A stretch of DNA of 63,736 bases, taken from an uncultured Lachnospiraceae bacterium. Its GTDB lineage: Bacteria; Bacillota; Clostridia; Lachnospirales; Lachnospiraceae. Under the pieces are notes generated by a model that saw nothing but the letters and a program-made list of their open reading frames with translations, was not told the origin of the DNA and did no database searches. The DNA is taken from assembly GCA_947246015.1 (NCBI GenBank), contig CAMXQE010000025.1, positions 1-63,736 of the forward strand. Direction: 5' to 3'. Shown piece by piece: positions 18,038-26,029 of the stretch (within the stretch, counting starts at the first letter, position 1; each line of letters opens with the position of its first letter). Made by a program: the position numbers and the translations under genes.

Positions 18038-18093
18038 TGACAGCAGTCATGAAAAAAGTGACAAATGTCATGGAAAAAAGGTGACACATGTGA
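18038..18093. promoter_or_regulatory. Three phased TGAC...GTCA-like palindromes, possible operators
   Basis: TGACAGCAGTCA (18038), TGACAAATGTCA (18059) and the weaker TGACACATGTGA (18082) start 21 and 23 bp apart, near two helical turns, each followed by an A-rich stretch. They lie between the sensor operon and the PTS operon. The third copy overlaps the terminator stem, which weakens the case for it. Confidence 0.4.
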
Positions 18094-18116
18094 GATGAAC
18101 ATGTGCCGCCTTTTTT
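18080..18116 (+). terminator. Rho-independent terminator of the sensor operon
   Basis: GGTGACACATG (18080-18090) pairs with CATGTGCCGCC (18100-18110) with one wobble and one mismatch, followed by six T residues (18111-18116). It is 70 bp after the second binding-protein gene. Confidence 0.75.
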
Positions 18117-18178
18117 ATATACTGACATTACAAACAAAGGCTGATGGCAAACAGAGTAGCAAGAAGGAGGGAATGATA

Positions 18179-18607
18179 ATGAAGTATGTAGTATTGGTCA
18201 GTCATGGAAGACTGGCGCCGGGGCTGCACAGTGCACTGGATATGCTGGCAGGCGAAGGAAGGGAAGATATCCTTTCCGTAAGCCTGGAAAATGGCATGGG
18301 CTCGGATGTCTATGCGGAGAACGTGAGGAAATGTCTGGAAACGGTAAAACCGGAGGATGAAATCCTGTTGTTCGGTGATTTGGTAGGAGGTTCTCCGCTG
18401 ACAACGGCGGCGAATGTCATTGCGGAGAAGAATCTGTTGAAGCAGACTGTGATGATAGGCGGAATGAGCCTTCCGTTAGTATTAAGCGCTGTATTGATGA
18501 AAGACGGCATGGAGCTTAAGGAACTTCCGGAGATGCTGATTCCTGAAGCAAGGGAAGAATTGAAAGAGTTTCAGATAACGGGCGAAGATTCAGAGGATGA
18601 TATTTAA
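18179..18607 (+). CDS. PTS mannose-family enzyme IIA
   Basis: 142 residues of the ManX/LevD IIA fold. The N-terminus MKYVVLVSHGRLAPG holds the phosphorylated histidine (H9); LLFGDLVGGSP is the second conserved segment. It accepts phosphate from HPr and passes it to IIB. ATG 18179 is chosen because AAGGAGGG lies 7 nt upstream; ATG 18173 is too close. First gene of an eight-gene PTS operon. Confidence 0.92.
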   Translation: MKYVVLVSHGRLAPGLHSALDMLAGEGREDILSVSLENGMGSDVYAENVRKCLETVKPEDEILLFGDLVGGSPLTTAANVIAEKNLLKQTVMIGGMSLPLVLSAVLMKDGMELKELPEMLIPEAREELKEFQITGEDSEDDI

Positions 18608-18620
18608 GGAGGAAAAGAAA

Positions 18621-19115
18621 ATGGCAGTTTCATTTATTCGTGTAGATGATCGTATGATTCATGGGCAGACCTGTACCAGATGGGCTTTGGAATATCCCTG
18701 TGACGGTCTGATTGCGGTAAACAATGCGGCAGCGGGCAATTCCGTATTAAAGGCGGCTTATAAGAGCGCCAGCGGGAAGAAGACTTTCGTATGGACGCTG
18801 GAGGAATTTAAGGAAAAGAGCAAAAAGGTATTGGAGAGCAAGGACAATTATTTCCTGATTACCAAAAATCCTTTGGATATGGAAAAGATACTGGTAGAGC
18901 AGGGATTCCAGCCGGGGATAAAGGAGGTTATTATAGGTCCCTGCAATGACAGGCCGGGAACTACGAAACTGGGAAATAACCAGTCCATTACCCAGGAAGA
19001 AGCACAGGCTTTGGAAAACATTATGAACGCAGGCTACAATGTGGAGTTTGCCCTGTTAAAAGAAGAAGCAATCGGAAACTGGAAGAAATTCAGAGGCCAG
19101 TTCGGTTTTCACTAG
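18621..19115 (+). CDS. PTS mannose-family enzyme IIB
   Basis: 164 residues. FIRVDDRMIHGQTCTRW contains the phospho-acceptor histidine (H14) of the mannose/fructose/sorbose IIB family, and the rest follows the family's open-sheet fold (NNAAAGNSVLKAAYK). It transfers phosphate from IIA to the incoming sugar at the IIC/IID membrane complex. AGGAGGAAAAGAAA precedes ATG 18621, 13 bp after IIA. Confidence 0.93.
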   Translation: MAVSFIRVDDRMIHGQTCTRWALEYPCDGLIAVNNAAAGNSVLKAAYKSASGKKTFVWTLEEFKEKSKKVLESKDNYFLITKNPLDMEKILVEQGFQPGIKEVIIGPCNDRPGTTKLGNNQSITQEEAQALENIMNAGYNVEFALLKEEAIGNWKKFRGQFGFH

Positions 19116-19181
19116 TTAAGACAGCGTCTGCCGGATACCGCACGGGAAGGGTGGATGCGAAGCGGAAATGGAGGAAAAGTT

Positions 19182-20021
19182 ATGGAAATCAGTTGGTTAC
19201 AGGCAATTATTTTAGGTTTGTTCGCATGTTTGGCCAGTATGCCGGGTCTTGGCGGTACATCCATTGGTAATTATACGTTGGGAAGGCCGTTAATCGGCGG
19301 ACTGGTATGCGGTGTTGTATTAGGGGATGTTACGACAGGTATTCTGGTGGGATGTGCCATGCAGGTTGTTTACATAGCCCTGGTTACACCGGGCGGTACG
19401 GTATCGGCGGATGTACGTGCCGTCAGCTATATAGGAATCCCGCTGGCAATGGTTGCCCTGAGCAGTTATGGGCTTTCAGCAGGTTCTTCAGAAGGTGCGG
19501 CGCTGGCAACTTCTTTCGGCACCATGGTTGGTACTTTGGGAACCGTATTGTTTTACGGAACTGCGACCATCAATCTGGTATGGCAGCATGTGGGCTGGAA
19601 AGCTGTAGAGAAACGGCAGTACAAAAAATTATATCTGGTGGATATGGGGCTGCCCTGGATTTCCCACCTGATTTGCTCTTTCATTCCTACCATGATTATG
19701 TGTAAGCTGGGTGCAAATGTGGTAGAAGTGATTAAGACGGCTCTCCCTATGGACGGGATTGCCATGAAGACGTTGTTTACGGTAGGAGCGCTGCTTCCCT
19801 GCGTAGGTATTGCCATTTTGCTAAAACAGATTGTAAAGGGTGCGGCGGATTTCATTCCTTTCCTGTTTGGCTTTGTACTGGCAGCTTCCATGGGAATCAA
19901 TCTGGTATCGGCAACTGTAGTGGCAGGAATGTTTGCCATCCTTATTTACAGAATAAAAATGCTTTCCGCAAGGAAACCGGAGCTTGCCGGTATAGCGGAT
20001 GATGACGAGGAGGAAATCTGA
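19182..20021 (+). CDS. PTS mannose-family enzyme IIC
   Basis: 279 residues, hydrophobic throughout, with the EII-Sor segment MPGLGGTSIGNYTLGRPLIG and GDVTTGILVGCAMQVVYIAL. It forms the sugar channel with IID. The family covers mannose, fructose, sorbose, galactosamines and others, so substrate cannot be read from it. Start ATG 19182 follows GAGGAAAAGTT. IID begins 2 nt after the stop. Confidence 0.93.
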   Translation: MEISWLQAIILGLFACLASMPGLGGTSIGNYTLGRPLIGGLVCGVVLGDVTTGILVGCAMQVVYIALVTPGGTVSADVRAVSYIGIPLAMVALSSYGLSAGSSEGAALATSFGTMVGTLGTVLFYGTATINLVWQHVGWKAVEKRQYKKLYLVDMGLPWISHLICSFIPTMIMCKLGANVVEVIKTALPMDGIAMKTLFTVGALLPCVGIAILLKQIVKGAADFIPFLFGFVLAASMGINLVSATVVAGMFAILIYRIKMLSARKPELAGIADDDEEEI

Positions 20022-20023
20022 TT

Positions 20024-20857
20024 ATGGAGAAAAAATTATCAAAGAAAGCATTATCAAAGTCCTTCCATAACTGGTATTACGGGCATTTAACCTGTTTCTC
20101 GCAGGAGCACATGCAGACATTCGGTTATCTGTGTGCCATGCTTCCGTTAGTGGAAGAATTGTATAAAGACGAAGATGAAAAAGCAAAAGCAATGAATACC
20201 TATACCGCGTTTTTCAATACGGAGCCGCAGCTTGGCACGGTAATTGTAGGTATGACGGCAGGTCTGGAGGAAGCAAGGGCAAACGGAGCAGACGACGTGG
20301 ACGATGAAACCATCAACAGCCTGCGTGCCGGTCTGATGGGACCTGTGGCGGGAATCGGCGATTCCCTGATTGTAGGAACCGTAATTCCTATCTTGCTCGG
20401 TATTGCCATGGGTATGTCCACCGGAGGTTCTCCCCTTGGCGCTATCTTCTATATCATTGTATGGAACCTGTTTGCTTACTTTGGTATGAAATTCCTTTAT
20501 TTCAAGGGATATCATCTGGGCGGAAAAGCCGTGGATTTCCTGATTGGCGCACAGGGTGAGGCGCTCAGGGATGCGGTTTCCACGTTAGGCGGTATTGTTA
20601 TCGGTGCGGTAGCGGCAACATGGGTCAGTGTGCAGACATCTTTGAAATTGCTTAACGATGCCGGCGAGCCGTATCTGGTATTGCAGGATAAGCTGAATGA
20701 GGTGTTCCCCGGCCTGCTGACGGCGGTATTTATTATCGTCTGCTGGTTTTTGATGGCAAAAAAGAAACTGTCACCCATTAAAGTAATGCTTATTCTGGTA
20801 GTAGTGGCATTTGTCGGCGTACTGGTTGGATTCTTCAACCCGGGACTGGCATATTAA
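20024..20857 (+). CDS. PTS mannose-family enzyme IID
   Basis: 277 residues of the EIID-AGA family. The soluble N-terminal half has the conserved FNTEPQLGTVIVGMT and AGLMGPVAGIGDSL signatures, and the C-terminal half has hydrophobic helices. It pairs with IIC in the membrane. The gap of 2 nt from IIC and a GACGAGGAGG site within the end of IIC indicate coupled expression. Confidence 0.94.
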   Translation: MEKKLSKKALSKSFHNWYYGHLTCFSQEHMQTFGYLCAMLPLVEELYKDEDEKAKAMNTYTAFFNTEPQLGTVIVGMTAGLEEARANGADDVDDETINSLRAGLMGPVAGIGDSLIVGTVIPILLGIAMGMSTGGSPLGAIFYIIVWNLFAYFGMKFLYFKGYHLGGKAVDFLIGAQGEALRDAVSTLGGIVIGAVAATWVSVQTSLKLLNDAGEPYLVLQDKLNEVFPGLLTAVFIIVCWFLMAKKKLSPIKVMLILVVVAFVGVLVGFFNPGLAY

Positions 20858-20906
20858 AAAAAGAAATATCGTTTTGTTTCATTTAAATAAAATCGGAGGT
20901 TATGCC

Positions 20907-21197
20907 ATGAATGTCAAAGAAAAAGAACGTCTTATAGAAGAAATAAAAATGCAGATGACAGCTCTGGAAAAAATCAATGCGTGGAAAAAACTTGCCATTT
21001 TCGTCTCAGCCGTTGGTGTGGCGATTGCCTATACAGGTTTGTCAGGAACTCCTTCCGTTCTTTTTCCCGGCATTCTTGGCATTTGTCTCACAGCAGCCGG
21101 ATTTTTTTCGGCAGCGATTCTGAATCTGGGGTTAAAGAATGGAAGAAGAAATGTGGAAAAGATGATAAATGCAGTAGACGGGAGCAGGATGTCATGA
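20907..21197 (+). CDS. Small two-helix membrane protein in the PTS operon
   Basis: 96 residues. A charged N-terminal helix (about 1-26) is followed by two membrane helices (about 29-45 and 52-75) and a basic tail. No family was recognised. It lies between IID and a HAD phosphatase and overlaps the latter by 4 nt (ATGA), so it belongs to the operon. A role in assembling or regulating the membrane complex is possible but not shown by sequence. Start ATG 20907 follows GGAGGTTATGCC. Confidence 0.6.
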   Translation: MNVKEKERLIEEIKMQMTALEKINAWKKLAIFVSAVGVAIAYTGLSGTPSVLFPGILGICLTAAGFFSAAILNLGLKNGRRNVEKMINAVDGSRMS

Positions 21198-22042
21198 AAT
21201 GCAGGTTGCTTTGTATTGATTTGGACGGGACACTGCTTACGGATGAGAAAAGGATAAGGGAGCAGGATGCGGCGGCGATACGCAAAGCAGTGCAGCAGGG
21301 CATCAAAGTTGCGTTGGTTACGGGAAGGATGCCGGCTGCCACGGTACCCATTGCCAGACGGTTGGATGTGCCTTGTATTCTGGCATGTAATGCAGGAACC
21401 TATATCCTGAAGGGTGAGCAGTGTATCTGGGCGGAATATCTGCCGGCGGAAGCCATGACAGGGATTTATGAAAGTATCCGCCCGTTCGGGATTCCCCTTT
21501 GGATTTTCCGGGACAGGCAATGGTTTGTAACAGCAAAGGATGAATTTGTGGATGAGGAAGAAAAACTGATTCATTATCAGGCAGAGATTGCGGACGTTTA
21601 TATGCTTGCCGCAGAGTGGGAGAAAAACCGGACCGGGCCGAATAAGGTGCTAATCGGCGCCGAACCTGCGCTTGTACAGAAGGTTTACGATAGTTTGAAG
21701 AGCCGCCAGGATGTAGATATGGCATGTTCCTCGGAGAATTATCTGGAAATATTTCCCAAGGGAATGAATAAGGGAAAGGCGCTCCGCCTGATTTGTGAAA
21801 AGGAAGGTGTCAGGAAAGAGGAAACCATGGCTTTCGGAGATCAGGAACTGGACCTTCCGATGCTGGAAGAGGCAGGCATTGCGGTCGCTATGGGAAACGG
21901 CATAGAAGAAGCGAAGCAAAAGGCGGATTTCGTTACGAAGTCAAATAACGAAGCAGGGATTGCCTATGCGTTGGAACATTTTGGAAAGATACAGGAAAAG
22001 CAGGAAGAAACAGAAATAAGAATGGAGGATTTATATGGTTAA
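21194..22042 (+). CDS. HAD-superfamily phosphatase, Cof type
   Basis: 282 residues. HAD motif I LCIDLDGTLLT, motif II VALVTGR, a Lys in motif III (MNKGKALRL) and motif IV AFGDQELDLPML, with the Cof-type C2 cap between. Family members dephosphorylate sugar phosphates and similar small molecules. In a PTS operon it could remove phosphate from the imported sugar to prevent sugar-phosphate stress; that is inference. Start ATG 21194 overlaps the preceding stop by 4 nt and the end overlaps HPr by 8 nt. Confidence 0.9.
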   Translation: MKCRLLCIDLDGTLLTDEKRIREQDAAAIRKAVQQGIKVALVTGRMPAATVPIARRLDVPCILACNAGTYILKGEQCIWAEYLPAEAMTGIYESIRPFGIPLWIFRDRQWFVTAKDEFVDEEEKLIHYQAEIADVYMLAAEWEKNRTGPNKVLIGAEPALVQKVYDSLKSRQDVDMACSSENYLEIFPKGMNKGKALRLICEKEGVRKEETMAFGDQELDLPMLEEAGIAVAMGNGIEEAKQKADFVTKSNNEAGIAYALEHFGKIQEKQEETEIRMEDLYG

Positions 22043-22292
22043 ATTTGCATTTGTTGTTAAAGATGAGATGGGACTTCATGCAAGACCCGCCGGTCTGCTG
22101 GTAAAGGAAGCGGGAAAATGCAGCAGTAAGGTGACAATAAAAAAAGGTGAAAAGACAGGAGATGCCAAGCGGATTTTCAATATTATGGGACTTTCGGTAA
22201 AAGGCGGCGAAGAAGTGGAAATTATGGTAGAAGGAGAGAAAGAGCAGGAAGAGGCGGCAGCTTTGGAAGCCTTCGTTGCGGAAAACATTTAG
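22035..22292 (+). CDS. HPr phosphocarrier with Arg at the Ser46 position
   Basis: 85 residues. DEMGLHARPAGLL has the catalytic H15. The regulatory site normally reads Lys-Ser46-Ile in Firmicutes; here the segment is DAKRIFNIMGLSVKGG, with Arg at 46 and the nearest serine at 54. By family knowledge, HPr kinase acts on Ser46 and P-Ser-HPr works with CcpA, so this HPr should serve sugar transport but not CcpA-type repression. It overlaps the HAD gene by 8 nt and is followed by Enzyme I, which makes it a dedicated HPr for this PTS. Confidence 0.9.
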   Translation: MVKFAFVVKDEMGLHARPAGLLVKEAGKCSSKVTIKKGEKTGDAKRIFNIMGLSVKGGEEVEIMVEGEKEQEEAAALEAFVAENI

Positions 22293-22352
22293 TTAACATA
22301 AGGACGGTTCGCGAAGCGCACCATCCGTTGTTTAGATACATGGAGGTTGGGC

Positions 22353-23966
22353 ATGAAAACTTATAGCGGGAAACCGGTTTTTAACGGTATTGCCATCGGA
22401 CAGATACAGATTTTAAAGAAAGAAAAGAAAAATGTATTCCGGAACCATGTCGAGGATGTGGAACAGGAGCTTCTGCGGATGGAAAGGGCGGTAGCGGAAG
22501 CCAATGAACAGTTACAGAAGCTGTATGGGAAAGCACTTTTGGAAGTGGGTGAGTCGGGGGCGGCGATTTTTGAAGTACATCAGATGATGCTGGCAGATTT
22601 GGACTATCAGGAATCCATTCAGAATATCATCCGTACGCAGCAGGTGAATGCGGAATATGCGGTGGCGGTTACGGCGGATAATTTTGCCGATATGTTTGCC
22701 ATGATGGATGACGCTTACATGAAGGAAAGGGCTGCGGATGTCAGGGACATTTCCGAGCGGCTGATTTCGGTTCTGACGGAGGAAGAAAAAGAGGAGGTAA
22801 GCGCAAAGGTTCCTACCATTGTGGTTGCAGAGGATTTGTCTCCCAGTGAAACAGTCCAAATGGATAAGAGCAGGGTACGTTCTTTTGTTACCCGCTACGG
22901 TTCTTCTAATTCCCATACAGCCATTCTGGCAAGAACCATGAATGTACCGGCGCTTATCGGGTTGGATTATGAGGAAGAAATCGATGGAAAAAAAGCGATT
23001 GTGGACGGTTTCAAAGGAGAGCTGATTGTAGAACCGGACGAGGCTGTTCTGGCGGAATATGAGGAGAAGGCAGCACAGGAGGAAGCGAAGAGGCTGCTGC
23101 TGCAGGAATTAAAAGGAAAGGAAACGGTAACTTTAGGCGGCAGGGAAATCCGGCTGTATGCCAACATTGGAGGTATTTCCGATTTACAGTCCGTGATGCA
23201 GAATGATGCCGCCGGAATCGGATTGTTCCGGAGCGAATTTCTGTATTTGGAGAAGGATACCTATCCTACCGAGGATGAACAGTTTAAAATTTATCGTTCC
23301 GTAGCGGAAACCATGGCAGGAAAGAAAGTGATTATCCGGACGCTGGATATCGGGGCGGATAAGCAGATTGGCTATTTCGGGCTGGAGAAAGAAGAAAATC
23401 CGGCAATGGGATACCGTGCCATCCGTATCTGCCTGAAGCGCATTGACGTTTTTAAAACACAGCTCCGCGCTCTGTACCGTGCCAGCGCTTACGGAAATAT
23501 CGGCATCATGTTTCCCATGATTATTTCGGTAAACGAGGTAAAACGCATTAAGGAAATTGTGGAAGAAGTGAAGAAGGAACTTACGGCGGACGGTATTGCT
23601 TACGGGGATGTGGAACTTGGGATTATGATTGAAACTCCGGCAGCAGTGATGATTAGCGGGGAATTGGCAGAAGAAGTGGATTTTTTCAGTATCGGAACGA
23701 ACGACCTGACACAGTATACCCTTGCCATTGACAGGCAGAATGCAAAACTGGATGATATCTATGATGCGCACCATCCGGCGGTGCTGCGGATGATACAGAT
23801 GGTAATCGAAAACGGGCATAAGGGCGGCGCGTGGGTAGGAATCTGCGGAGAACTGGGGGCGGATTTAACACTGACCGATACGTTTGTGGAAATGGGGATT
23901 GATGAATTGAGCGTTTCACCCTCCTGTGTTCTGCCAATCCGGAAGAAGATACGGGAACATGAATGA
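22353..23966 (+). CDS. ptsI: PTS Enzyme I (phosphoenolpyruvate-protein phosphotransferase)
   Basis: 537 residues, slightly shorter than the roughly 570 usual for PtsI. N-terminal HPr-binding helical domain; phosphohistidine domain with YGSSNSHTAILART (H188); PEP-binding barrel with GIGLFRSEFLYL, MGYRAIRICL, GIMIETPAAV and SIGTNDLTQYTLAIDR; and the cysteine loop WVGICGELGAD. It takes phosphate from PEP and gives it to HPr. Start ATG 22353 follows TGGAGG by 6 nt. The operon ends at the terminator at 24013. Confidence 0.95.
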   Translation: MKTYSGKPVFNGIAIGQIQILKKEKKNVFRNHVEDVEQELLRMERAVAEANEQLQKLYGKALLEVGESGAAIFEVHQMMLADLDYQESIQNIIRTQQVNAEYAVAVTADNFADMFAMMDDAYMKERAADVRDISERLISVLTEEEKEEVSAKVPTIVVAEDLSPSETVQMDKSRVRSFVTRYGSSNSHTAILARTMNVPALIGLDYEEEIDGKKAIVDGFKGELIVEPDEAVLAEYEEKAAQEEAKRLLLQELKGKETVTLGGREIRLYANIGGISDLQSVMQNDAAGIGLFRSEFLYLEKDTYPTEDEQFKIYRSVAETMAGKKVIIRTLDIGADKQIGYFGLEKEENPAMGYRAIRICLKRIDVFKTQLRALYRASAYGNIGIMFPMIISVNEVKRIKEIVEEVKKELTADGIAYGDVELGIMIETPAAVMISGELAEEVDFFSIGTNDLTQYTLAIDRQNAKLDDIYDAHHPAVLRMIQMVIENGHKGGAWVGICGELGADLTLTDTFVEMGIDELSVSPSCVLPIRKKIREHE

Positions 23967-24012
23967 CGGGATAGCGGGATAAAGGGATAAAAACGAATAA
24001 GAAAAATCAGGG

Positions 24013-24042
24013 ACAGCTGTGCAGGAATGTACGGCTGTTTTT
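24013..24042 (+). terminator. Rho-independent terminator of the PTS operon
   Basis: ACAGC (24013-24017) pairs with GCTGT (24034-24038), extended inward by GT/AC and CA/TG pairs, followed by a T run to 24042. It is 47 bp after ptsI. Confidence 0.7.
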
Positions 24043-24051
24043 GTGCAGGGG

Positions 24052-24083
24052 GGAACAGGGAAGCCGAAGGCTGAACTGTTACC
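24052..24083. repeat. AACAG...CTGTT hairpin with AGCC-GAA-GGCT tip, first copy
   Basis: GGAACAGGGAAGCCGAAGGC and the following TGAACTGTTACC form a two-step hairpin. A reverse-complement relative is at 52671-52700, and a looser relative (GTAACAGTTTAGCCGAAG...GGTTAC) is at 24964-24996. Confidence 0.55.
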
Positions 24084-24197
24084 ACAGGGGTACGTAAGAC
24101 TCCAAAATACTGGATTTTTTCCTGTCTGAAGGGTATAATCAAAAAGAGAAAACAGAGGGAGCAGTCAGCACCCGGAAAGGGATACAGGGCAGGAAAG

Positions 24198-24974
24198 ATG
24201 GACAGCAGGGATTTTGATTTTCGGAGGGTTGCACAGGGGTATAAGAAACGTCCTTTTTTACATAAACAGGTGATGGAGCGGTTTCAGAAAGAGGTTACGA
24301 ATCAGATATTTTCCCACGGGCTGGATGTGGGATGCGGTGCAGGGTTGTCTTCGAAAGCGCTGAAACGGATTTGCCGCCATGTGACAGGGGCGGATATCTC
24401 GCCGGAGATGATACGGGTTGCCGGAGAGGTATGTGAAGATGCGCAGGGATATGAGTTTATTGTAAGCAGGGCGGAGGAAATTCCTGCGGCGGGGGAAAAG
24501 TACGATATCGTAACGGCAGCGGGCGTTATCCAGTGGGTAGAGCAGGCGGCTTTTCTGCAAAACCTTCAAAAGATTATGAAAGAGCAGGGGTATGTCCTGA
24601 TTTATGATTTCTGTATATCAGACCGGATGAAAGGGGCAGGGAACGCGGCGTATACGGCATGGTGGCATGACCGTTATCTGAGGGAATTTCCAAAGCCTTA
24701 CAGGAATGAGAAAGTATGGACAAGGGAAGATGTGGAACCGTATGGTTTTTCCATGCTTGGGCAGGTACAGTATGAGATGGAATATGAATTTGATTTGGAT
24801 TCCTTTATTGAATTTATGATGATTCAGTCCAATGTAAATGCGAAAATAGAGAAAGGCGGAAAGGATACCGGGGAAGTCCGGGAATGGTTTACGCAGTCTT
24901 TGGAGCCTGTGTTTGGCGGAGAGAGGAAGACGTTAATGTTTAAGGGGTATAGCTGGTATCTGGTAACAGTTTAG
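24198..24974 (+). CDS. Class I SAM-dependent methyltransferase, BioC-like
   Basis: 258 residues. Motif I is GLDVGCGAGLSSKAL, motif II VTGADISPEMIRVA, and the post-motif AGVIQWVEQ, in the BioC/UbiE-like arrangement. The C-terminal half (WWHDRYLREFPKPYRNE) is the family's substrate side. Biotin synthesis is not supported by neighbours, so the substrate is unknown. ATG 24198 follows AGGAAAG. It sits alone between the PTS terminator and the ABC operon. Confidence 0.8.
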   Translation: MDSRDFDFRRVAQGYKKRPFLHKQVMERFQKEVTNQIFSHGLDVGCGAGLSSKALKRICRHVTGADISPEMIRVAGEVCEDAQGYEFIVSRAEEIPAAGEKYDIVTAAGVIQWVEQAAFLQNLQKIMKEQGYVLIYDFCISDRMKGAGNAAYTAWWHDRYLREFPKPYRNEKVWTREDVEPYGFSMLGQVQYEMEYEFDLDSFIEFMMIQSNVNAKIEKGGKDTGEVREWFTQSLEPVFGGERKTLMFKGYSWYLVTV

Positions 24975-25091
24975 CCGAAGACCGGGCGGTTACGGTATCT
25001 GACCGGACAGACAGGAAGGAACTTGACATAACCCCTGTATCCATATAGAATAAGATAATATTTAGTGAAAGAGGCAGGGAGCTGTGAAGCA

Positions 25092-25760
25092 ATGATTGAA
25101 GTGTCCCATATAAAGAAAAAGTACGGTAAAAAGCAGATTCTTCATGATATCAGCTTCCGGGTGGAATGCGGGGAATGCGTGGCGGTAGTCGGAAAGAACG
25201 GCTGCGGGAAATCCACGCTTTTGCAGATTATGGCGGGAATCCTGAAAGCGGACGGGGGAAGCATCCGCTATTTCGGACAGGATACCGGAAAGAACAAAAA
25301 GGCATTCCGGAAGTACTGCGGTTATGTTCCCCAGGAGAATCCCCTGATGGAAGAACTGTCGGTAAAGGATAACCTGAAATTATGGGGAGCCGGGAAGAAC
25401 GCTGCTTCTGAGAAAGTAATCCGGCAGTTCCGACTGGAAGAAATCCTGTCTGTTCCGGTGGAAAAACTGTCCGGCGGGATGAAACGCCGGCTGAGCATAG
25501 CCTGTGCGCTGCTGGAATGGCCGCCCATCCTGCTGTTGGACGAACCGACCACGGCGCTTGATATTTATTATCAGGAAAATGTGCGTCAGTGGATGGGAGA
25601 GTACCGGAAAATGAATGGCATCATTGTGATGACTACCCATGAGGAGAAAGAAATTCTGACGGCGGACAGGTGCCTGGTTATGAATGACGGAAAAATGCTG
25701 GAACTGTCCGGCAGCGACATTTGTATGAAGAAGATAAGCGGTTATATTGCGGCATCATGA
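25092..25760 (+). CDS. ABC transporter ATP-binding protein (exporter type)
   Basis: 222 residues: Walker A VGKNGCGKST, Q-loop YVPQENPLM, signature KLSGGMKRR, Walker B ILLLDEPTTALD, H-loop TTHEEKE. It fits ABC-2 export ATPases. ATG 25092 begins the conserved IEVSHIKKKYG; GTG 25065 would add nine residues. Two ABC-2 permease genes follow after an unrelated membrane-protein gene, so the complex is probably completed by those. The substrate is unknown. Confidence 0.9.
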   Translation: MIEVSHIKKKYGKKQILHDISFRVECGECVAVVGKNGCGKSTLLQIMAGILKADGGSIRYFGQDTGKNKKAFRKYCGYVPQENPLMEELSVKDNLKLWGAGKNAASEKVIRQFRLEEILSVPVEKLSGGMKRRLSIACALLEWPPILLLDEPTTALDIYYQENVRQWMGEYRKMNGIIVMTTHEEKEILTADRCLVMNDGKMLELSGSDICMKKISGYIAAS

Positions 25761-25777
25761 TGGATGATAGTTGTTTG

Positions 25778-26011
25778 GGTACTGGAAGGGCGGCGGCGGA
25801 ACTGGAAACAGTAACCGTCCGGACAGCGCCCCAGAGAATTTCTGTCAGCAAAGCGGACAGAAATTACTCTGCCATGTTTAGGCGCTGGAAGGGCGGTTAC
25901 GGAACTGGAAACAGTAACCGTCCGGACAGCGCCCCAGAGAATTTCTGTCAGCAAAGCGGACAGAAATTACTCTGCCATGTTTAGGCGCTGGAAGGGCGGT
26001 TACGGAACTGG
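25778..26011. repeat. 103-bp tandem repeat, about 2.3 copies, with nested palindromes
   Basis: Units begin at 25778, 25881 and 25984 (partial). Copies one and two are nearly identical apart from the first 20 bp. Each unit contains CGGTTAC/GTAACCG, GGCGCTG/CAGCGCC and AATTTCTGTC/GACAGAAATT stems, the last enclosed by CAGAG/CTCTG. The array fills the gap between the ABC ATPase and the next gene and ends just before that gene's ribosome site. Confidence 0.85.
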
Positions 26012-26029
26012 AATAAGAGAGGGAAAAGA

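Noticed and set aside
20981..21193. N-terminal extension of the HAD phosphatase
   Set aside because: The extension is antisense-like composition overlapping the small membrane-protein gene in another frame; ATG 21194 with an ATGA overlap fits operon structure and family length.
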